From CAZNPL01 sp964574815 (lineage in GTDB: Bacteria; Planctomycetota; Phycisphaerae; UBA1845), in NCBI GenBank assembly GCA_964574815.1, contig CAZNPL010000001.1:62001-126000 (forward strand): a stretch of DNA of 64,000 nucleotides. Reading direction: 5' to 3'. A model generated the notes under the pieces. That model had not been told where the DNA came from and did no database searches. It was given only the letters and a program-made list of their open reading frames with translations. The stretch's first letter is position 1, and every line of letters starts with the position of its first letter. This document shows positions 51,075-60,340 of the stretch, piece after piece. A program made the position numbers and the translations under genes.

Positions 51075-51418
51075 CAGGCTTGCAGAGGGCGGGATCGTCC
51101 TGAAATCGGAGGAGTTTTCCGTGACAGATTCTCAGGTTCTTCGACGTAATCGTTGAAATAAGGAGAGTGTGCGACCGGTTTTCAGGCGTCGGGTCTGGAG
51201 GCAGAGCCCGCCAGTCGTTATACTGAGAGTGTAGTTTCTCGCCGCCTGGGTTCGGGCCACGCAGGCGGCGCGATCCGCGTTTCCATAAACGGGCCACGTG
51301 TGCAAACAGGATAACCCAAGCGCCCGCAACGAGGGCGCCGCGGACAAGCGCGTCCGCGCTGGATGACCCCCGCTCGAGCGAAGCTGAGCTCCAGGCGGCG
51401 CGCACAGGAGAAGTGACC
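51075..51418. other. Divergent spacer with hairpin
   Basis: About 340 bases between divergent units. A stem-loop with perfect 9-bp arms (CGCCGCCTG at 51240-51248 and CAGGCGGCG at 51262-51270) and a TATACT-like box at about 51219-51224 lie upstream of the membrane redox module. No gene is supported. Confidence 0.45.
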
Positions 51419-52006
51419 ATGTCGACCATTGGAACCTGCAGCCTTTCTGAGAACACCCTCCGGTTGACGCTGGCTGAGAAGATCAACGGGCCTTGGCACA
51501 AGCGCGCCTTGCAGGTGTACATGGCGGTTGTGCTGGCGCACTGGGCCGAGCATCTCGTTCAAGCCGCGCAAATATATGTTTTGGGGTGGGCCGTTCCCGA
51601 GTCGCGCGGCCTGCTGGGCCAGTGGTTCCCCTGGCTGGTGGCCTCGGAGACGCTGCACTACGGCTACGCGATCGTCATGCTGATCGGACTGTGGGTGCTG
51701 CGGTCCGGCTTCGCAGGCCGCTCTTACTTCTGGTGGATGGTGGCATTCTGGATCCAGTTCTGGCACCACTTCGAGCACGCGCTGCTGCAGGGGCAGGCGA
51801 TCGTCGGGGAGAACCTGTTCAACTCGCCGGTTCCGGTCAGTATCGTTCAGATGTGGATCCCGCGGGTCGAGCTGCATCTTTTATATAATACAGCGGTGTT
51901 CATTCCGATGGTGATTGCGATGTTCGAGCATGTATTTCCGACGGCCGAGGAGGAGAAGGCCCACACCTGCACGTGTGCGTGGCATCCCCGTCCCGCAACG
52001 GCTTGA
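51419..52006 (+). CDS. Histidine-rich membrane protein of unknown function
   Basis: 195 residues, ATG at 51419 with AGGAG upstream. There are about four TM helices with conserved-looking His residues in or near them: LAHWAEHLVQAAQIYVLGW, ETLHYGYAIVMLIGLWVL, FWIQFWHHFEHALLQ, and ELHLLYNTAVFIPMVIAMFEH. The His pairs could hold haem or a metal ion (inference). The C-terminus HTCTCAWHP carries a CTC motif. It heads a four-gene unit with a FixH/YtkA-like lipoprotein and an Fe-S membrane protein. Confidence 0.72.
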   Translation: MSTIGTCSLSENTLRLTLAEKINGPWHKRALQVYMAVVLAHWAEHLVQAAQIYVLGWAVPESRGLLGQWFPWLVASETLHYGYAIVMLIGLWVLRSGFAGRSYFWWMVAFWIQFWHHFEHALLQGQAIVGENLFNSPVPVSIVQMWIPRVELHLLYNTAVFIPMVIAMFEHVFPTAEEEKAHTCTCAWHPRPATA

Positions 52007-52126
52007 GGCTCGATTCGAACGGGGTGCGCCCGAAGCGACCGGAAGGCATCGCGGCGGGTTGCCCTCGTGCGCGTACGACACTGGCGGGAGGACTCGACCC
52101 GACCTCGGAGAAGGGAGCACGGTGTG

Positions 52127-52519
52127 ATGCGATTGAGTGCGGCGGGCTGCGTTTCCGTGTCGGTGGCCCTTGTTGTTTTCAGCGGCTGCCGGCAGGGTGC
52201 CGACGACACCGCGGACATCGCGGTAAAGCTGGATCTGGACCCCTCGCCGCCGATCGTCGGCAAGGCGGACGTGACGCTCGCGCTCTCCGATGAGGACAAT
52301 GAACCGTTGTCGGGGGCCGAGGTTCGTCTGGAAGGGAACATGAACCATGCGGGCATGGTGCCGACGTTCGCCGACCTGCGTGAGGAGTCGCCGGGCCGGT
52401 ACGTGGGCGAGCTCGACTTTACCATGGGCGGGGACTGGTTCATTCTGGTTACGGCGCAGTTGCCGGACGGCGGGCGGCTGGAGCGCAAGATCGACGTGCC
52501 GGGAGTGAAGGCGCCGTGA
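52127..52519 (+). CDS. YtkA/FixH-like lipoprotein
   Basis: 130 residues from the ATG at 52127 with AAGGGAG upstream. The signal peptide ends in VVFSGC, a lipobox with Cys21. An Ig-like beta sandwich follows. GNMNHAGMVPTFADLREESPG and YVGELDFTMGGDWFILV resemble YtkA-like/FixH domains that accompany cytochrome oxidase assembly or copper handling. The Met/His positions in NMNHAGM could bind copper (inference). It overlaps the next gene by four bases (GTGA). Confidence 0.78.
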   Translation: MRLSAAGCVSVSVALVVFSGCRQGADDTADIAVKLDLDPSPPIVGKADVTLALSDEDNEPLSGAEVRLEGNMNHAGMVPTFADLREESPGRYVGELDFTMGGDWFILVTAQLPDGGRLERKIDVPGVKAP

Positions 52520-54009
52520 GCGCAACCGGCGACATCGCCGCGCCGGCTGCACGTCCCGCATCGTTCGATCTGCTGCGCGTTCCCGCTCTGGGTAAGTTTC
52601 TCCGCTGGCGCTATTCGCGGATCGCGCTGCAGGTGCCGCTTCTGCTCATTGCGGGCGTGATGATTGCGCACGCCTTCTGGGGGCCGCAGCTTGCGCCCAA
52701 GAACCTGGCGGCGCTGCTGACGTGGGTGCACTTTCGCGGGCTGGTGGTGGTTGTGATCCTGCTGGCGGGGAATCTGTTCTGCATGGCCTGCCCGTTCATG
52801 CTGCCGCGCGAACTGGCGCGGCGGATCGGCCGCCCACGATGGAGGTGGCCTCGGGCATTGCACAACAAGTGGCCGGCGATCGTGCTGTTCGTGTTTGTAC
52901 TGTTCGTCTACGAGCTGTTCGATCTGTGGTCGAATCCGTGGTGGACCGGCGTGATGATCGTGGGCTACTTCGCGGCGGCGCTGATCATCGACGCTTTGTT
53001 TCGCGAGGCGTCGTTCTGCAAACACGTCTGCCCCATCGGGCAGTTCAACTTTCTGGGATCGGCGCTGTCGCCGCTGGAGGTGTCGATCCGCGACCGGGAC
53101 GTGTGCACGAGTTGCGTGACGCACGACTGCATCAAAGGGCGTCGGGACCATTCCGGTGCGGCGGAGGCGGGGAGCCTCAAGCGGCTACCGGTCGTCCAGC
53201 GCGGGTGCGAACTGGAGCTGTTTCAGCCCAACAAAGTCGGCAACCTCGATTGCACCTTCTGTCTGGATTGTGTGTACGCGTGCCCGCACGACAACGTGGG
53301 GATTGTGACGCGGCTGCCCGCGATGGAGCTGACGGCCGGCGGGACGCGATCGGGCGTGGGCATCTTCGAGCGGCGGTTTGATCTGACGGTGCTTGTGACG
53401 GTGTTTACATTCGGAGCGGTGTTGAACGCGTTTGCGATGATCAGCCCGGTTTATGCGCTCGAGCGGTGGGTGGCGCAGATGACCGGGCTGCGCGTGGAGT
53501 GGCCGATTCTGGGCGGGATCTTCGTCGTGGCATTGGTGCTGGAGCCGGCGCTGCTTCTGGGGGCGGCCGCGGCGGTCAGCCGGTGGGGCGTCGGTTCGAA
53601 GGAGTCGATATTGGCAGTGGTGAATCGCTTTGCGCGTTCGCTGGTGCCGATCGGTTTCGGTGTCTGGCTGGCCCACTACGGGTTTCACTTTTTCACAGGC
53701 TTGCTGACGGTCGTGCCTGTTACGCAGAACGCCGTGATTCAATCTTTCGGGCGGCCGCTGCTCGGGGAGCCTTTGTGGCGGTTGGGCGGGTTGTCGGAGG
53801 CGGTGGTCTTTCCGATGGAAGTGGGCTTCATGGGGCTGGGTCTGCTCGGTTCCTGGATGGTGGCCGCGATGATCGCGCGGGAGACCTCGCCGCGGCGGAT
53901 GTGGTCGGCCTTTGCTCCGTGGGCGGTGGTGCACGGGCTGCTGTTCGTTGCGGCGTTGTGGATCATGACGCAGCCGATGGACATGCGCGGGACGTTTCTG
54001 GGAGGGTGA
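52516..54009 (+). CDS. CcoG/NapH-like membrane Fe-S protein
   Basis: 497 residues with a GTG start. About nine or ten TM helices surround Cys motifs on the cytoplasmic or periplasmic face. These are CMACPF (about 93-98) and CKHVCPIGQF (about 168-177), which form the NapH/CcoG-type twin C-x(2-3)-CP pairs. CTSCVTHDC follows at about 198-206. A ferredoxin-type cluster motif CTFCLDCVYACPHDN lies at about 249-263. It would move electrons across or along the membrane, for example to reduce copper or a quinone-linked partner. The second half with further helices is longer than CcoG, so it is a relative, not an orthologue. Confidence 0.78.
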   Translation: MSATGDIAAPAARPASFDLLRVPALGKFLRWRYSRIALQVPLLLIAGVMIAHAFWGPQLAPKNLAALLTWVHFRGLVVVVILLAGNLFCMACPFMLPRELARRIGRPRWRWPRALHNKWPAIVLFVFVLFVYELFDLWSNPWWTGVMIVGYFAAALIIDALFREASFCKHVCPIGQFNFLGSALSPLEVSIRDRDVCTSCVTHDCIKGRRDHSGAAEAGSLKRLPVVQRGCELELFQPNKVGNLDCTFCLDCVYACPHDNVGIVTRLPAMELTAGGTRSGVGIFERRFDLTVLVTVFTFGAVLNAFAMISPVYALERWVAQMTGLRVEWPILGGIFVVALVLEPALLLGAAAAVSRWGVGSKESILAVVNRFARSLVPIGFGVWLAHYGFHFFTGLLTVVPVTQNAVIQSFGRPLLGEPLWRLGGLSEAVVFPMEVGFMGLGLLGSWMVAAMIARETSPRRMWSAFAPWAVVHGLLFVAALWIMTQPMDMRGTFLGG

Positions 54010-54010
54010 G

Positions 54011-54589
54011 TTGCACGCAAGTCGCCGGCAACATGGTGCGCTGCAAATGACAGTGGCCGTTGTGCTTGTTTTGTCGGGGTGGGCTTCTTCCGCGCAAGCG
54101 CACGAGGGGCCACCGTTTCCGATTCTGATGGATGTGCCGATAGGGGATCACCTGGCGTCCGTGTGGGCCGATCCCGACATCGGAGAGGCGACGTTCTTCA
54201 TCATTCTGGAAGCGCCGGACGGCGGGCCGATTTCGCAGGAGCCGGACGTCTCGATGTGGGTCGAGCCGATCGACGGGCGGCTGGATCGGGTTGATTACGA
54301 GGCGCAACGTCAGTCCGTGAAAGGCCGCACGCAGTACGAGGTCAGGCCCCTCTTCGATCAACGCGACATGTGGAACGTCGGCTTTCGCGTCGAGTTCGCC
54401 GGACGGGGAGCGGAAGAGCTCAGCGCACAGGTCGAGTCCACACCACCGGGTTTGGGGCCTTGGGGCCTTTTGATCTATCTCTTTCCGTTTGTGCTGGTGG
54501 GCGGGGTGTGGGTGGCCGCGATGGTGCGTATCCGGCGGCGCCGGCAGGAAATGTCGCAGCAGTCGGTCGGGGTCGTGATCGCGGGGTGA
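54011..54589 (+). CDS. Exported protein with C-terminal membrane anchor
   Basis: 192 residues from a TTG at 54011 that has GGGAGG just upstream; the ATG at 54047 is the alternative. The signal peptide ends SSAQAHEG. The mature part is beta-rich (PFPILMDVPIGDHLASVWADP, ISQEPDVSMWVEP) and starts with a potential metal-binding His-Glu-Gly terminus. A single TM helix (WGLLIYLFPFVLVGGVWVAA) and a basic cytoplasmic tail close the protein. It is the last gene of the redox module. Not recognised beyond that. Confidence 0.65.
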   Translation: MHASRRQHGALQMTVAVVLVLSGWASSAQAHEGPPFPILMDVPIGDHLASVWADPDIGEATFFIILEAPDGGPISQEPDVSMWVEPIDGRLDRVDYEAQRQSVKGRTQYEVRPLFDQRDMWNVGFRVEFAGRGAEELSAQVESTPPGLGPWGLLIYLFPFVLVGGVWVAAMVRIRRRRQEMSQQSVGVVIAG

Positions 54590-54636
54590 CCGGGAGACTG
54601 CCGCACATGTGACCGGAACCCGGTTATTGCTTCTGC

Positions 54637-56451
54637 TCACCCCGTTGGGCGGTCGAGCTCTTCCTGGTAGCGGCTCATGACATTCTGGAGGGTGATGAGC
54701 AGTTCGGCGTGGCTGGTGTCGGCGTCGGTGGAGAGGGGGAGCGAGTTGACGTCGCTGTGGGCGAAGGCGTCGAGGACGACGTCGAGCGTGTCGGTGGGAC
54801 GCACGACCGGGATGTTGGTGCGGATGAGCTCGCCGACGACCAGCAGGGGGACGGCCTCGGGCTGGAGCAGGGCCGTGCGGATGTCCTCGGCGACGACCAG
54901 TCCGCGGTATTGCTCGTCTTCGTCGACGACGACGAAGTCGCCCACCTCGTTCTCGGTAGCCAACTCGAGCAGCTTCTGCAGCGGTTCGTCGGGCCTGACG
55001 TAGACGGCAGGGCTGGCGGTGACCTGGTCGGCGGTGATTCGCTTTAATATGGTCAAGTCAGCCATGGTGCCTAGGCGCACGCCGCGGCGGCGGAGCTTGA
55101 GGGTGTAGATGCTGTCGCGGCAGAGTCGCTGGGCGCAGGTGGTGGCCACGATCGTGGCGAACATGACCGGCAGGATGACGCGCGGCTCTCGGGTGATCTC
55201 GTACAGGATCACGATGGAGGTCAGCGGGGCGTGCGTGGTGCCCGCAACGACGCCGGCCATGCCGACCAGGGCGTAGGCGCTGACGCTCACGTCGTCGATC
55301 AGACCGAAGCGGTTGAGCAGCAGTCCGAAAGTCCCGCCGACGGCGGCGCCCATGAACAGCGAGGGTGCGAAGATGCCGCCGGATCCGCCGCTGCCGAGCG
55401 TGGCGCAGGTGGCCAGAATCTTGAGGACGCCGAGTACGAGCAGCAGCGGAATCGAAAGGGTGAAGATGGTCTTGGGGTCGATGGCCAACTGAATGAGCGG
55501 GTAACCGTTGCCGTAAAAGTGCGGGGCGAACTCGCCGTTGGAGCCGGCGACGACGACGAAGGCGACCCCCATTCCGCCGAGGATGACGGCACCGATCACG
55601 GGCTTCAGGAAACCGGGGACCGGCAGCTTGTCCGCAACGTCCTCGGTCGCGTAAAGCATCTTGATGAACAAAAGGGCCACAACGGCGCACAGCAGGCCGA
55701 GCCCGAGGTAGTACGGCAGTTCCGCGGCCCCGAAAACGTAACGCGTGTCGCGCTGCACGGTAAAGATGGCCACGTCGCCGGCGGGGCTGAGCGCATGCGT
55801 GACAGTGCAACTGATGACGCTCGCGAACACGACGGGCGAAAAAGTCTTGAGCGAGAAATCCTTGAGGAAGATCTCCAGGGCGAACAGGACGCCGGCGATC
55901 GGAGCGTTGAAGATCGAGGCAATGCCGGCGGCGGCGCCGCAAGCCACCATCGTGCTCATCTGACGACGGTGGATGCGGAAGAACTGACCGAATCCGCTCC
56001 CGATGGCCGCGCCGATCTGAATGATCGGCCCCTCAGTGCCCGCGGACCCGCCCGATCCGATGGTGAGGGCGCTGGCGACGGCTTTGGCGATCGCCACCCG
56101 CGGCCGGACGTTACCGCCTTTGCGATGAATCGCGTCCATCACCTCCGGCACGCCGTGCCCCTTGGCCTCGGACGCGAAAAAATAGGTGATCACGCCGACC
56201 AGGACGGCACCGCAAGCGGGCAGCACGATGAGCATGTACCAGTGTCCGCCGAAGAGACCATGCTCGGGGTCGTAGGCTTTGTGCGTCACCCACTCCATCG
56301 CGTTGAAGAAAAGGTGTGCGCCGAAGCCGGTCGCGGTGCCGATCAGCAGGGCCAGCAGGATCAGGAAGTATTCTTCCTTGAATCCGGCGCGCGCCAGCAA
56401 GCTGACAATCCACACCCGGATGCTTTGTCGCGCACTTGCAGAACCGAACAC
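54637..56451 (-). CDS. ClC-type chloride channel/transporter with CBS pair
   Basis: 604 residues. The GTG at 56451 was chosen because CGGAGGG lies ten bases upstream; the longer frame to 56619 would overlap the divergent gene. The pore motifs are GHGVPEVM (in place of GSGIP), GSGGSAGTEGP with the gating Glu, and GSGGSGGIFAPSLFMGA. Two CBS motifs form the C-terminus (about 465-600; TASPAVYVRPDEPLQKLL and IPVVRPTDTLDVVLDAF). It would transport chloride or another halide, gated by nucleotides binding the CBS domains. His in place of the filter Ser and Thr in GTEGP instead of GREGP define a subtype. Confidence 0.88.
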   Translation of the reverse strand: MFGSASARQSIRVWIVSLLARAGFKEEYFLILLALLIGTATGFGAHLFFNAMEWVTHKAYDPEHGLFGGHWYMLIVLPACGAVLVGVITYFFASEAKGHGVPEVMDAIHRKGGNVRPRVAIAKAVASALTIGSGGSAGTEGPIIQIGAAIGSGFGQFFRIHRRQMSTMVACGAAAGIASIFNAPIAGVLFALEIFLKDFSLKTFSPVVFASVISCTVTHALSPAGDVAIFTVQRDTRYVFGAAELPYYLGLGLLCAVVALLFIKMLYATEDVADKLPVPGFLKPVIGAVILGGMGVAFVVVAGSNGEFAPHFYGNGYPLIQLAIDPKTIFTLSIPLLLVLGVLKILATCATLGSGGSGGIFAPSLFMGAAVGGTFGLLLNRFGLIDDVSVSAYALVGMAGVVAGTTHAPLTSIVILYEITREPRVILPVMFATIVATTCAQRLCRDSIYTLKLRRRGVRLGTMADLTILKRITADQVTASPAVYVRPDEPLQKLLELATENEVGDFVVVDEDEQYRGLVVAEDIRTALLQPEAVPLLVVGELIRTNIPVVRPTDTLDVVLDAFAHSDVNSLPLSTDADTSHAELLITLQNVMSRYQEELDRPTG

Positions 56452-56578
56452 GAGTGGAAATCCCTCCGCGCCAAGGTCTCCAGCGAGTCCGGCCGTCAAC
56501 CTATCGGGCGGGGGGCGCCGTGGCAACGGCAGATGAAGGTTGGTGCCACGTGTCGGTCGCGTTAGAATGCCGGCCTCC

Positions 56579-57103
56579 ATGAGCGACGCGACCGGACAGG
56601 TCAGGCTGGGGATCGACATCTACGTGGCGCCGACCGCCTATGTGGGCGGCGACGTGGTGCTTGGAGACCAGTGCACCGTGATGAATCATGTGACGATTCG
56701 CGGTGATCTCGCGCGCATCACCATCGGCAGTCGCGTCAACATCCAGGATGGGGCGATCATCCACGCCAATACCGGCGAGGACATGACCATCGGGGACGAT
56801 GTCGCCATCGGCCACCGAGCGGTCGTGCACGGCCTCAGGGTCGAGTCGCGCACGTTGATCGGAATCGGAGCGCTGATTCTGGATGGATGCGTCATCGGGT
56901 GCGAGAGCATTGTGGCCGCCGGGGCGGTTCTGCCGCCGCGAACGGAGGTGCCGCCTCGAACGCTCGTGATGGGCGTGCCGGCGCGGTCCGTGAGGCCGGT
57001 GACGAACGATGAGCTGGCGAATCTGGATCGCGTGGTGCAGTCGTACGTCGAAATCGGGGCGCGATACCGGAGGGGTGAGTTCCCGAACACCGCGGGTCCG
57101 TAA
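56579..57103 (+). CDS. Gamma-carbonic-anhydrase-like left-handed beta-helix protein
   Basis: 174 residues from the ATG at 56579. Hexapeptide repeats (VGGDVVLG, IRGDLARITIG, IGIGALILDG, IGCESIVAAGAVL) form the beta helix. The zinc ligands of the YrdA/PaaY-type family are seen as IIHAN and IGHRAVVHG. It may hydrate CO2 or act in coenzyme A-linked chemistry. It diverges from the ClC gene with a 127-base spacer. Confidence 0.9.
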   Translation: MSDATGQVRLGIDIYVAPTAYVGGDVVLGDQCTVMNHVTIRGDLARITIGSRVNIQDGAIIHANTGEDMTIGDDVAIGHRAVVHGLRVESRTLIGIGALILDGCVIGCESIVAAGAVLPPRTEVPPRTLVMGVPARSVRPVTNDELANLDRVVQSYVEIGARYRRGEFPNTAGP

Positions 57104-57886
57104 CCGGGCGCGGCCGACGCAGCTTTCACACCGCTTTCATCGATCGGTTCGCCGGGGCCGGTCGCTTGGCAACGCTTACACCGCGAGCGCACTAGCTGCT
57201 CCAAGCCTGCAACAAGCCACGTGTTTAGCCCCCGCGCCTCGGGCCGGCCAAGCCGCCAACAGCAGCGGAGCTGCCCCTGCGTTTCCCCCGTTCGGCGACC
57301 ACACCCCTCGCCAAGGGCGCCGCGACACGATTTTACCGGCCGGCGTACGAGCAGACCGAAGTGGCAGTGCCTTGAGGCCGCGAAATGTCCGATTTCCCCG
57401 AGTTCATCTGAACCAATCGGCCGGTCGCGGCATATACAAGTACGGGGCGTAACGTCAGAAGCCGGAACGCTCGGGCGCGGCCGGAGAGTGAGGTCGCTTA
57501 CGGAATCCCAAAGGTCCCTGTTCCGCGGAAGGTTCAAATCGACTCGCGTCGCATCGTCGGCAAATTCGGCGTTCTTGGTGGTCTGCCGCCGCCTCATTTG
57601 ATGGCGTTTCGAGTGGCACGGCGGGCGCGCCCCAGGCCTTACGTGTTATAATGCTAACGGAATAATCGCATTGACGGGCGCTCCGGGACGGTGCAGATTG
57701 CTTTTAGGGATGCGGTGGCGAATACGGCGGGGGAGTTCCACGAACGTACAGGTAAGTCCTGATAAGACGGTAGAGGCGGGAGACCGGCGTCGCAATTACG
57801 GCGTCAGACGTTGATAATCAATTCTGCGCAGAAGTCTGTTTTTCCAGTGACACTGATGCGTGGAAGCGGCCGGGTGAGCGGGCACC
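57104..57886. other. Long intergenic region upstream of the protein kinase
   Basis: About 780 bases, the longest non-coding stretch in the window. Open frames on both strands are Arg/Ser-rich and lack ribosome sites. The part after about 57640 is locally AT-richer and holds a TATAAT box at 57647-57652. I see no tRNA or recognised RNA; a long leader or small RNA cannot be excluded. Confidence 0.5.
57647..57652 (+). promoter_or_regulatory. Possible -10 box for the kinase gene
   Basis: Perfect TATAAT in GC-rich surroundings about 235 bases before the kinase ATG. No good -35 box is visible at standard spacing, so support is only moderate. Confidence 0.35.
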
Positions 57887-60340
57887 ATGGCAGATTCCAA
57901 TCCAGGGCAGCAGGGCGGAGCACCGACGGCCGACACCGCGGCAACGGACCTCGGACGCTCCTCACTGATTGGCCGGGTGATCGGCGGTGATTTCCAGGTC
58001 CGGCGCGAGATCGGGCGCGGGGGGATGGGCACCGTCTACGAGGCCTGGCAACTTTCCCTGGACCGCAAAGTTGCACTGAAGGCGCTGACGCAGGCGCTCG
58101 GCCTTACCGGCAGCGCCGTGGTGCGTTTTCAGCGGGAGGCCCAGGCGGCGGCCAAGCTCCACCATGCCAACATCGTTCAGATCTACGCCCAGGGCGAGCA
58201 AGACGGCGTTTACTTCTATGCGATGGAGTTCGTCGAGGGGCGAAACCTGCACGACATCATCGAGGAGCGCCGAGGCAACGGTCATCGCAAGGACCTGGGC
58301 CTGACCGAGACGAAACTGATCCTGGGTTCGGACTCCGGCGCCTCCTTGTCGCCCTCCGGTCTCGACGAGACGGTCGTGCTCCCGTCGCGTGCGACGGCGG
58401 CCGACGATTCGCGGGCTGAGGCACCGCCGGCTCCGCTCTCCGAATCGACGGTTGAGTACTTCGATCACATCGCAACGCACATGGCGGCAGTGGCCGACGC
58501 GCTGGAATACGCCCACAGTGAAGGCGTGATTCACCGTGACATCAAGCCACACAATTTCATCTTCGGCAAAGACGGGCGGATGTACGTGACGGACTTCGGG
58601 CTGGCACGCGTCCTGGCCCAGCCGGGGGTCACCACGACCGGGGAGTTTGTCGGCTCGCCGTTGTATATGTCGCCGGAGCAGATCACCGGCGGGCAGACCC
58701 CGGTCGATCATCGAACGGATATCTACTCGCTCGGGGCGACGATGTACGAGTGGTTGACCGGCTCGCCGCCCTATCCGGGCGAAACCCGCGAACAGGTGAT
58801 CTCGAAAATTCTCAGCGCGGAACCCGCTGCGCCGCGCGCGATCAACCCAGCCATACCGATGGATCTGGAAACGGTCTGCCTTAAGGCGATCAACCGCGAC
58901 TCGAGCGCCCGCTACCAGTCCGCCGGGGCGATGGCCGACGACCTGCGTGCCTTCCTCAGACGCGGGCGCATCCGCGCGCGGCGCGAGGGACCGCTCAAGC
59001 GGGCGAGTAAGTCGATCGCCCGCAATCGAGGAAGTTACATCGCCGGTGCCCTCGCGGTACTCGTGGCGGTAAGCGCGTTGATTGCGTCGCTGACAATGCG
59101 CCATTCCTTCGAGCGCGAGCGTGCCGAGCAGACCCAGCACTTGGCCGAGGTCCAGGGCACGGTCGAGCAACTACAAAGCGAGCGCGACGCCCTCAAGGAG
59201 GAAGTCGAGCAAAAGCAACAGTTCTTGGCGGACATCGAAGCGCTCGGGCAAAGGGGGAGAAACCCGTTGGAGTACTTTCCGCAACTCGGACAGTGGTTGT
59301 CCGAAAGTGCTGAGGCCGCGACCGCCGCGCCCAATCCCGAGAAACCTCCCGAGCCCGCCGCGATCGTCGCACTGGACGCGCCGCCAATCATGGCGGACGA
59401 GGACCGCAAAGTCATCGCGCTGCTGGTGACGGATCTGGCTGAGCCGCTGCGCCGCGCGGCGGATGCGGCCCCACCAGTGGATGAGCTGGATGGCGCCGAG
59501 GCGGAGGCCGAGCGGTACTACCGTCAGGCGCTCAGGGCGGAAGATCCCGATGTGGCGCTCGGACTCGTCGAGAAGGCTCTCGAGCACAACGGGCTACATT
59601 TTGATGCGCTGTACCTGCGTACGATCCTGCGCGCAGTCAAAGGTGAATTCGAGCACGTGGGCCCCGACGCCAAGCAAACCTTGTTGTCGTTTGAGTCGGA
59701 ATCGCCCGCCGGACACATCATGAGTGGCTTGGGCCGCCTGTGCACGGGTGAACCGGTCGCCAGCATCACCGATTTCGACCAGGCGCTGGAATTGGGCCCC
59801 AGGCGCCCGGCGTACGTGCTGATGTTTCGCGGTCTGGCAAAGCTGTTTGCGGGCGACTTCGAGGCGTCGCGCACGGATCTCGACCGCGCAGTCGAGCTGG
59901 AGCCGGAAAACGCGAGTCTGCTTGTGGGACTGGGGTTGTACGAAGCGCTGCGCGGCAACTTCATCCAGGCACAGGATACGTTCGAAGACGCGGTGGAGAT
60001 TGCGCCCGAACATGTGGCCGCTCAACTGGAACGCGGACGCATCCGCAACCGGGTGCAGCGCCAACTCGAGCAGTACAGTGCCGTGCTCGAAAGCGACCCC
60101 GACAACGCCGTTGCATGGGAACGTCGAGGTGACGCCCATGCGCTGCTGGGTGATCTCGCACGAGCGGAGTCGGACTATGCGAAGGCGTACGAGGTGTACG
60201 ATTCCAAGCCCGCAAGGCTCTTTGCAAAACGCGGCTTATGTAAGCTGAACCAGGAGAGCGCAGGCACCGGCTCGCGCGACGTGCCCGATCCCCGTCAGCC
60301 GACTTCTTTCCCGGATTGGCTGCGCCCCGTCATCCCGTGA
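57887..60340 (+). CDS. Ser/Thr protein kinase with TM helix and TPR repeats
   Basis: 817 residues. The kinase domain is about 30-365: glycine loop IGRGGMGTVYEAW, the Lys in KVALKALT, catalytic loop HRDIKPHNFIF, the DFG in VTDFGLARVL, and SPLYMSPEQ in the activation segment. About 65 polar residues (around 135-195, ASLSPSGLDETVV area) are inserted before the catalytic loop. A TM helix (YIAGALAVLVAVSALIASL, about 384-402), a coiled coil (about 408-450) and several TPR-like helical repeats (about 540-790) follow. All kinase residues are intact. It probably senses extracytoplasmic or protein-protein cues. Such kinases are abundant in planctomycetes. Confidence 0.92.
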   Translation: MADSNPGQQGGAPTADTAATDLGRSSLIGRVIGGDFQVRREIGRGGMGTVYEAWQLSLDRKVALKALTQALGLTGSAVVRFQREAQAAAKLHHANIVQIYAQGEQDGVYFYAMEFVEGRNLHDIIEERRGNGHRKDLGLTETKLILGSDSGASLSPSGLDETVVLPSRATAADDSRAEAPPAPLSESTVEYFDHIATHMAAVADALEYAHSEGVIHRDIKPHNFIFGKDGRMYVTDFGLARVLAQPGVTTTGEFVGSPLYMSPEQITGGQTPVDHRTDIYSLGATMYEWLTGSPPYPGETREQVISKILSAEPAAPRAINPAIPMDLETVCLKAINRDSSARYQSAGAMADDLRAFLRRGRIRARREGPLKRASKSIARNRGSYIAGALAVLVAVSALIASLTMRHSFERERAEQTQHLAEVQGTVEQLQSERDALKEEVEQKQQFLADIEALGQRGRNPLEYFPQLGQWLSESAEAATAAPNPEKPPEPAAIVALDAPPIMADEDRKVIALLVTDLAEPLRRAADAAPPVDELDGAEAEAERYYRQALRAEDPDVALGLVEKALEHNGLHFDALYLRTILRAVKGEFEHVGPDAKQTLLSFESESPAGHIMSGLGRLCTGEPVASITDFDQALELGPRRPAYVLMFRGLAKLFAGDFEASRTDLDRAVELEPENASLLVGLGLYEALRGNFIQAQDTFEDAVEIAPEHVAAQLERGRIRNRVQRQLEQYSAVLESDPDNAVAWERRGDAHALLGDLARAESDYAKAYEVYDSKPARLFAKRGLCKLNQESAGTGSRDVPDPRQPTSFPDWLRPVIP

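Noticed and set aside
57104..57886. Possible small genes in the long spacer before the kinase
   Set aside because: Frames are low-complexity Arg/Ser/Pro-rich, with no ribosome sites or motifs.
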